A stretch of DNA of 64,000 nucleotides from Hymenopellis radicata (Eukaryota; Basidiomycota; Agaricomycetes; Agaricales; Physalacriaceae), in contig JADNRX010000082.1 of the NCBI GenBank assembly GCA_015501595.1, positions 111,452 to 175,451 of the forward strand. The letters run 5' to 3'. Positions 57,362-64,000 of the stretch are shown piece by piece. How positions within the stretch are numbered: the stretch's first letter is position 1; each line of letters begins with the position of its first letter. The notes under the pieces are model-generated. The model did not search any database. It saw nothing but the letters and a program-made list of their open reading frames with translations, and was not told the DNA's origin. A program made the translations under genes and the position numbers.

Positions 57362-57793
57362 ATGGAACAACGGGGCCGCTCTGCGCAGACTGCTGCTCCA
57401 GCCTTCATTGACCTGACTGTAGACGACGACGATGAAGATGAGGACATGTTACTGTCCTCATCTGGACGCAGGTATCTTGCTTCTCCCATGCTTGCGCCAC
57501 ACACTGATAAATCTTGTAGGCGCGCCGTGATGCTTTTCACATTGTTCTACCGATCTCCGCTGGCCGACTTACGCTTAGTAGCCACAAGTGTGTTCTGGGA
57601 AAGGCTGGCGTCGAGAAGTGCCCCTTGCACCACTATGATCCAAAGGAAAAAATGTGGCAATGCATTCACTGGACAACTCCACTCCCTGCGAAGCGGAATG
57701 GCATCGTCCTCCTCCGCCAGCAAGGGATTCAGGAGTATCAGATGGACGGTATTCACCGTCATTCTGCTTATGCGTAAATTAGAACGTAGATAA
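57362..57793 (+). CDS. Small protein with SUMO-interaction-like motif, second exon frame uncertain
   Basis: Begins MEQRGRSAQTAAPAFIDLTV followed by DDDDEDED. A hydrophobic IDLTV core followed by acidic residues is the classic SUMO-interacting motif. A GTATCT...TTGTAG intron (57472-57519) follows. The spliced frame then gives a basic 90-residue tail. An adjacent frame (KCPLHHYDPKEKMWQCIHW, ending HRHSAYA) looks more protein-like, suggesting a frameshift or a different splice. CT-rich sequence upstream (57270-57350) fits a promoter. Confidence 0.4.
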   Translation: MEQRGRSAQTAAPAFIDLTVDDDDEDEDMLLSSSGRRYLASPMLAPHTDKSCRRAVMLFTLFYRSPLADLRLVATSVFWERLASRSAPCTTMIQRKKCGNAFTGQLHSLRSGMASSSSASKGFRSIRWTVFTVILLMRKLERR

Positions 57794-58491
57794 CAAGAAA
57801 TATAGTATGAATGAACGAAACATTCTCCTGTAAGACAAAACGACGCGTGTTGGCTATGTCTTCGATACCCAATGTCTTCATCATCAAATGGTGTTGGGCT
57901 TAGGCCACGGGGAAGACTGTCGAGGCACTGTCACTTCTCTTCCTCCCGAGACGATCCTACTACCAGACCTCGCTTATGCCAAACGAGCATACCCGCGCCA
58001 ATTGGCAATTGGCATGGGTGGCAGTCGCTGTACATAGATTTGAGGTGGGCAGAGAATCGGGAGAATGTTAATGGTATGATAGGAATCCCTCCGCGATTTG
58101 TCCACGATATGAGTAGCGCCCTATCCGGATATCAGTTAAGGATACGAAGTAAAAGAAATAAGAACGCACCACATATGTACGCAGTCGGCCCGCTATCACA
58201 GAAACGCCGTGGACCTACTGGTGTACACATACTGGCAAAATTAGGCCTGCTCAACGGCAGCGAGAGGTGCGGCGCGGCGGACGCAGGTTGATCGTGAGAG
58301 TGCTGGTGCGTACCGAACGACACTGGTCACGTCGTATCAGACGTCGTAGTCGTCCTTAACATAGTCGTCTCGTGGTCCGTGGTCCGGGCTCTCTCGCTTT
58401 CGCCTGCATGATCAAAAGTATGGATTGCAATGCATGCCGCCCACGTTGATGGGGCTTACGCGTCGCTGTTGTTTCCGTTGGCGTAGTCGTA
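57794..58491. other. Region without a confident gene
   Basis: A 139-codon plus-strand frame (57872-58291) and several minus-strand pieces (MSFGTHQHSHDQPAS at 58323; a CHPCQLPIGAGMLVWHKRG segment) overlap. The minus-strand pieces look somewhat protein-like, but I could not connect them. Nothing else recognised. Confidence 0.25.
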
Positions 58492-58876
58492 TACTGTAGT
58501 ATTACTACCATAGGTTCGCGTCATAGGTCACGAGGCCTCATGATGCGAACCTAATTGTAGTTGGTCACTAGGTCACAGGGCCCTGTGAACATGTCTAAAA
58601 TCGGTCACAAATTTGACTTGATTTAAATTTTGCTTCTTCGGCCCAATTTTAGTAGTTTTTTCTTCTATTTTACTCTATTTATGATGAAAATGGTCTATTT
58701 CTGCTGTTTGCATCTACTTTATAGGTAAAATTAAGCTAAAAAAGCAGAAAGTTAAAAATCTCAATGAACATAATTTTTTTAGGTCACACACTTTTGGCCA
58801 GCATGAACATGCTATTTAACATGTTCATGAGGTCACAGGTCACACCCTGTGAACCTATGGTTGAAATACTACAGTA
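58492..58876. mobile_element. 385 bp MITE with long imperfect terminal inverted repeats and TA flanks
   Basis: The left end TACTGTAGTATT...CCATAGGTTC and the right end GAACCTATGG...AATACTACAGTA are inverted copies over about 26 bp with three mismatches; weaker matching (AGGTCAC, CCTCATGA) extends inward. Both ends carry TA. The core is strongly AT-rich, unlike its surroundings, and a CATGAACATG/ACATGTTCATG hairpin lies near the right end (58802-58830). No coding capacity. TA flanks suggest a Tc1/mariner-type or other TA-targeting mobiliser. Confidence 0.7.
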
Positions 58877-58961
58877 CGCGAGAGACAGAGGGCTTTGGTG
58901 GAGAGAGAGAAAGACGCACGGCGTGCAATCAGCAACATCGTCGTCGAAAGAAAGGTTGCTC

Positions 58962-58996
58962 AGCAAAACCGCGATTTCTACAATCGCGGTTTTGCT
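58962..58996. other. 15 bp perfect hairpin
   Basis: Arms AGCAAAACCGCGATT and AATCGCGGTTTTGCT around the 5-base loop TCTAC. Confidence 0.75.
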
Positions 58997-59054
58997 TACC
59001 AACAAAAACGAGCGGCAGGCATCTCAAAATGAAGCCAAGAGATGTGGCTGTGTT

Positions 59055-59098
59055 GCAACGTCTCGATTTTGGCCCATGGGCCAAAATCCAGACGTTGC
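59055..59098. other. 44 bp near-perfect palindrome
   Basis: GCAACGTCTCGATTTTGGCC on the left pairs with GGCCAAAATCCAGACGTTGC on the right around CATG, with a single mismatched pair. Confidence 0.75.
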
Positions 59099-59117
59099 TT
59101 AACCACGTGGGGTTAGA

Positions 59118-59131
59118 CCAAGGTACCTTGG
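59118..59131. other. 14 bp perfect palindrome CCAAGGTACCTTGG
   Basis: Self-complementary, flanked by weakly matching GGGTTAGA and CTCTACCC. A CCACGTGG palindrome lies just upstream at 59103-59110. Confidence 0.6.
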
Positions 59132-59239
59132 CTCTACCCATCCTCGTTCTGGTGGTTTTACAGAGGGTATGAGTTGCAGATATGCTGAATGAGATAGACC
59201 TCCTCTCCCTTCCTTGGAGACTTTCAGTCAGGCTGTCTT

Positions 59240-59297
59240 GGGCATGATATCATTGGAGCTGTTAATGGACATTAACAGCTCCAATGATATCATGCCC
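59240..59297. other. 58 bp perfect palindrome (28 bp arms, 2-base spacer)
   Basis: The left arm (59240-59267) begins GGGCATGATATCATTGG; the right arm (59270-59297) is its exact reverse complement, with GA between. No mismatch was found. It could form a long RNA hairpin if transcribed, or a cruciform in DNA. Confidence 0.9.
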
Positions 59298-59399
59298 TCA
59301 GAGATGCTATGTAGTAGATATATATAGTTGAGAGTTTCTGCAATTTGCTGGAGTCCACTAACGTCGTCCAGAAATGACAAGGCGGGTGAATTTCTGAGC

Positions 59400-60250
59400 T
59401 GTCCGAACCGTCCGGCAATGGCCGGATAATGATCGGCCAGCGCGCGATCGCATCTCTCTCGTCCTCCTACCACAGCACGCTGGCAACGTCGTGCTCGTCG
59501 GCCGCAGAACTTCTTCTGGGCCTTCTTCAACTTCTTTTCTTCATGTTTCTTTGCCTTTTCTGCCGGGTTTGGTGTTGCGACGGCCCTCCCTGCCCCTTGG
59601 ATTCGTTCCGGGGTTTCTGATGCTCGTTTTTGTGGCGGCGCCGTCTCTAGGAGGATGCCGACGCGTAATCCCTCAGTACGAGGCTGCGACGCCGCTGGAG
59701 GACGTTTGCGGGCCTGGAGCAGCAGGATGAGCCCCCGTCAATAGCGCACTGGGCGGCAACGGATATGTTGATTGGGCTTGCTTTTAGAGAGGTAAGCCTC
59801 TCCTTCGATGTTTCGGCGCTGACGAATGTCGGTAGCCCTCGCTCTCGACGCGGCACTGACCTTCGGGACCTCTTTTCAGGCATCTAGGGCGCCGCCAGCA
59901 CACTGTTTTAGTCATGTTTGCTGGATGTCGATGCCCCGCCGCGAGGCGATGACTTCTTGGATGACCATTGACGACGCAAATGTCTGTTTCCTTTCCTTTC
60001 GACGACGTTCTGACGCGGTTTTAGACTCGAATTTGCGGACTGCGGTGTCTCTGGCCACAGACGTAGGGTTGTTGGTACGTCGTCCACACTCATCGAGTTC
60101 TCATATCCACTCACAGTGCTTTGTCAGTTAATTTTGTCGGTCTCCGACACTGTACTTGCCGCGCACGACTCCAGAGTCGTTCGCGTCGCCGTCAACTACG
60201 CCCTCGTTCGACTTGCCTCCGTCTTCGTCCCTCAAGGCCGGCATCGCCTT
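59400..60250 (+). repeat. Module-like repeats resembling the unit 1 insertion array
   Basis: Contains TCCGGC-AATG-GCCGGA (59411-59426) followed by GATCGGCC..., a CTCGTCCTCCTACCAC stretch and intron-like spacing. This parallels the GATCCGGCA hairpin and following sequence at 18874-18950 in the unit 1 insertion. Donor-like sites (AGGTAAGCC near 59791, GGTACGTCG near 60074) and a CAG acceptor near 60126 occur, but no gene can be assembled. Confidence 0.35.
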
Positions 60251-60482
60251 AAATGATGCGATACGGATATTCCATTAGAACGAGGGGCCCTCCTCCGCGA
60301 ACAGGCGCGGCATGTATGTATATTGGGAGACAATTCAACCATCAGCTCACACAACCCTTCAGACACTTGCCAGCAACATCGTCAACGCCCTCCAGCCTCC
60401 CACAGCATGTTCTCACGTCTTCGTGCACCTCCAAGGCCAACATCGCTCTCAGTATGTTTGTTCTTTCATGCATAGTCGACGT

Positions 60483-60504
60483 GGGCAGCGCCATTGCGCT
60501 GCCC
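60483..60504. other. 9 bp GC-rich hairpin
   Basis: GGGCAGCGC and GCGCTGCCC around CATT, about 200 bp upstream of the transposase start. Confidence 0.6.
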
Positions 60505-60558
60505 GATCATCGCTGTGCATGATTTGCGCTCGGACAGACTTTGGACAGACTTTGGGTC

Positions 60559-60594
60559 GATTTCAGCAGACTACGTCACCAGTCTGCTGAAATC
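60559..60594. other. 14 bp perfect hairpin upstream of the KDZ transposase
   Basis: Arms GATTTCAGCAGACT and AGTCTGCTGAAATC around ACGTCACC, preceded by a direct repeat of GGACAGACTTT (60529-60552 area). It could belong to the 5' non-coding part or terminus of the transposon. Confidence 0.65.
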
Positions 60595-60705
60595 AAGCCA
60601 AATTTTGCCTGCCGCCAAAATAGGGGACTCGCCATGTCTATCTAGCAGTTTTTTTTCAAATGAAAGCCCCACTTCTTTCCTCCTCTCGTGTGATTCCCTT
60701 CTCCA

Positions 60706-63700
60706 ATGGCGTCTCGAAAGCCGAAAAATTCCAAGCTTGGTGTTTCTCTCGAATTCTCCGACGACGAGGATGAAGACTTCGTGATGGAAAGTGCAGGTCC
60801 ATCTGGGCATACGACAGGAGTCTCAATTCCCGCCGATCCTCTTGCGGAACGCCCCACCAAGAGGCAGCGTTCGGAGACTATTTTAGCAGGTGCTGATTCT
60901 CCAATGGAGACGACGGACTCTCACATGGAGTTGAACGACACTCCCCAGAGATGAAAGAGGCGAAAGCGGCGAAAGAGACAGCGGCGAAAGAGACCTCTAA
61001 GCCACAGGTTTGTTTGGAGCTCTGGTGTATCTATTCCTCACTAACGATTGACCAGGGTGCATCTCATAAGATGGCTGAATTCCAAGAGCAATTTGGCGTC
61101 GTCTTTGATTACATCCTGGCTCGCGAGTCACACCGATCCATTGGGCAACCCTGTGATTGTAAGCGCCCGGATGCTCTCAAGACTATCCTTTGCTTCGACT
61201 GCTTCCATTCACACCCGGCTTGTCCGTCCTGCTTCCTTGAATCCCATCGCTTCTGTCCGACCCATTGGGCTCATCGATGGAACGGGCGATGTTTTGACAA
61301 GCTGGATCAGTCCGACCTTGGCTACATATTTACCTTCAGTCATGACCATGGGCCGAATCGGTGCCCCCACGGCGATTATGACCACCCATTGGACTTCATA
61401 TTGACTGATCTCAACGGGGTTCATCGCACGAAGGCCACGTTCTGCCGCTGCGCTATGCACGGTAAGCCAGAGGATCGTTCACAGAGCTTCTGGCTTGCGG
61501 GATATTTCCAGCGACTGTTGCTCGCCTACGATGGGATTTACATTCGCTCTCATGGAGGACTTCCACCTCCAGACCTTGACTTCGAAAAAGTCCCCATACG
61601 ACTACATCGAGGCCATCCGTCGTAAAACGACAAATGCGGTCCCTGACCTGCGAAAGGTCCCTGTATGTCTTCTTTGAAGCTTTCGCACCTCGAGTCGCTA
61701 ACTGTAAATTCTCAGAATCCATACGAACAATTCCTTCGCGTTCAGCGTGTCTTCGAGCAGTTACTGGCATCAAGCGCAGCGGACAACTGTTCGGTATTGA
61801 CCGCTTCTTCCTAATCGACCTCCTGGATCGGTTGTGGTGGCTGTTTCGCGTGTCCAGAGCCTGGGTTCAACGTACCGGATCGGTATTGGATTGAAATCGA
61901 TGACGACTTCATGTAAGATCTGAATATTGTTATGGAAAGCAATCTGATGCACTGTCGCAGCCACCTGTTCAACTTATTCTCATGCTTGATGGTCATTTGG
62001 CCTACAGCGCTTCGCAAAGTTGATGATCCAGACGACGTCTCACTTCTGCTGGTAAGGGGCACTTCCCACTTGATGAGATACAACGTGTATGTACGGAATG
62101 TTGTTGCGACAGAGGAGGAGGTAATGTTCTGATGTGCTTCTTCCTTTTCGTACTTATGAATTGCTACAGAAATCTACCTGCTCCAATTTCAATGCCGTCG
62201 AGATGCAGAACAAGATCAAGTTCCGTGGATGTGTTATCTCTGGCGTAATTGCTGTCGAGTGCGGTCGTCATTGTGTCTTCCTCTCAATGGTTGATCTACA
62301 TAAAGGAGAACGGTAACTTCCTGTCTTTGTAAAGACATGAGAGGCTCATCTAGCACGTAGATTCACAAACGCTGACTTTGCCTTATTATGGTCTTCAACT
62401 TTGTCTCATCGCACTCCATCAACTTGGCACGATTCTTCAAGCGAATCCTGACGACTTACGACGTTGCTGCCAATTGAGATACACTTTGGAACGAGAGTCT
62501 TGCAAAACTTTCCAATCTCGCGGAGATGTTACCAGCCCTCGTCGATCTGATCAAGTTTCTAGTCCCCAAGATGCATCTCGACGGGCATAAGGACAACTGC
62601 CGCTATCGTTACTCGCTCAACTATTTCCAAGGTGCCGGACGCACCTATGCCGAGGGTATCGAGGGGTCGTGGGCTGAGTCCAAGCAATCTGGGGGAAGTA
62701 CGCGCAGATGAACCATGGGCATCGTCATGATACAATCATTGATTTTCACAACTTTTGGAACTGGGCGAAGTTCGAGAGAATGAGTACGTCCCTTTGTGTC
62801 TCTCTCGTGCATACTAAAGGCCATTAACAGTTCCACATCTCGAGGACCATCTAATTTCTGCACGCGAAAGTCTCAAGGAGTCTATTGAGCACTTCCTTGG
62901 TCTCTCGGTTACGCGTGGGCGTGATAACGTTGAGAAGTGGGAGAAAATGTCCATACTGCCTGTGAAAGTTGGAAATGAATGGCGAAGCGTCTACCGAGTC
63001 TCGACGCGGAAACGTATGTTCTAACGATTGTAGCGATGATAAGGCTTACATCCTTGTAGTTCCGTCGCGGAAGCTGTATATCTTGATCTCTTGAAGACCG
63101 AGAAGGCTCACGATGACGCAGAAGCACTTGCCATGAAGACACAGAACCAGGAGACTCAGTTTCTGAATGCTGGGCTTAAACTCCAGGAACGCCAGTAAGT
63201 TCTCAAATCTATATTGAAGTACATATACTCATGTACAATCAGACATCAGCTCAAACGTGCACAGAAGGCCGCGTCTACTGAGACAGAGCTTGGAGTTGTT
63301 CGAAGAAGCCGAGCAGCTCTTTTGGGCGACATCCGGCGCTGGCGCAAGGAGCAGATCCAACTTGTTCCTATGCTCTCGAACTGGCTTCCAGCGAGGACGG
63401 CAACGAGAATGACCAAACACTGGTGGAGACCGAGAAGCTTTATCTGCCATCTGACTTCTCCCCAGCCGAACGTTCTCAGCTCGGACTTGTAACACTTGCT
63501 GAGGTTGAACTGAAGCTGCGAGAAGGGGAAGCAAATGATGCAGTGGTCTTTTTGTGCGAGGCAATCACACATGCGATGATGTTCCGTAGCGTCAAGGAGA
63601 AGCACGCGCGTGGAGTTTCACAGAATACACGAGCAGCTAAGTTTATTCGAGGTGTCAACGATCGACGGAATGCATACGCTGATCAGTATCGAAGGGCGCG

Positions 63701-64000
63701 AAAGGCAGTCCTTGCTCTGAAGGCTATCAACGAATCAAGCGACTATCCGATCCTGACTCAGGAAGACATGTACGCAAAGAACGCTGTCAATGCGCGCGAG
63801 CTTGGCGATGGCTCAAGACTGATGGGTGGATTTGGCGATATGGAAACTTGAAAGGCTTAAATCAAGAGCAGCGGAAGGAGTTTGTGCGTGAAAGTACGTG
63901 TTTCATGATGTCAATGGATTTCTTGAGCCTCATACCGTACCTTGGTAGCTGAACAGGTTCAGTGGTTCCGCGCTAAGGCAGATATGGATCGTTGGATGGA
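60706..64000 (+). pseudogene. KDZ-family transposase, frame-disrupted, 3' end beyond the window
   Basis: Starts MASRKPKNSKLGVSLEFSDD; CT-rich sequence precedes it. The Cys-cluster region reads PCDCKRPDALKTILCFDCF and HPACPSCF, followed by FCRCAMHG, typical of the CxC2-like domain of fungal KDZ transposases. Downstream pieces match the DDE-type core: CPEPGFNVPDRYW, LMLDGH (first Asp, about 61990), DLHKGERF, TYDVA (about 62458), EGIEGSWAESK (about 62660) and HDTIIDFHNFWNWAKF, then a coiled-coil C-terminal part to the right edge. Several one-base shifts are required: near 60941, 61505, 61522, 61800-61850, 62000 and 62060. A conserved reading resumes each time. Introns such as 61010-61053 remain clean. 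KDZ elements move by cut-and-paste; this copy looks inactive unless the shifts are base-call errors. Confidence 0.85.

Noticed and set aside
59228..59530. 100-codon minus-strand frame across the 58 bp palindrome
   Set aside because: Its sequence is largely set by the palindrome, and it has no domain or splice context.

Overview
The window looks like nuclear DNA of a filamentous basidiomycete (Agaricomycete type). The genes have many introns of about 45-65 bp with GTRNGT donors and YAG acceptors, intergenic gaps are short, and the families (AA14-type LPMO, BAHD acyltransferase, COG2907-type FAD oxidoreductase, KDZ transposase) fit such a genome. The species cannot be named from sequence alone.

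Layout. (1) 1-8.6 kb is ordinary gene-dense DNA: an FAD oxidoreductase entering from the left edge, an unrecognised protein, a minus-strand BAHD acyltransferase, an AA14-like copper oxygenase with two micro-exons, and a coiled-coil protein. (2) 8.79-53.63 kb is a tandem segmental amplification of a unit of about 11.6-11.9 kb: three full units (8791-24969, 24970-37139, 37140-48754) and a truncated fourth (48755-53628). Each unit starts with a minus-strand gene for the ER glucosidase II beta subunit (PRKCSH/GTB1 family, C-terminal HEEL). A GC-rich minisatellite follows, then long stretches of short hairpin-bearing, intron-punctuated modules without long reading frames. Full units end in a decayed MYND zinc-finger gene. 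Unit 1 carries a private 4.2 kb TA-flanked insertion, unit 2 a private 521 bp hAT-like MITE, and unit 3 a cluster of single-base indels in its glucosidase gene. Units 2-4 are nearly identical over kilobases, so the amplification is either very recent or partly an assembly artefact. (3) 53.63-58.4 kb holds a TTAA-rich spacer, a minus-strand gene of unknown function and small uncertain genes, one with a SUMO-interaction-like motif. (4) 58.4-64 kb is transposon territory: a 385 bp MITE, a group of near-perfect palindromes including a 58 bp one, module-like repeats, and a frame-disrupted KDZ transposase running off the right edge.

The genes do not form one pathway. Glucosidase II beta works in ER N-glycan trimming and glycoprotein quality control, so its amplification could change secretory capacity, but nothing here shows that the extra copies are expressed. 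The most unusual material is the repeated hairpin-plus-splice-site module family and the mosaic structure of the amplified units.
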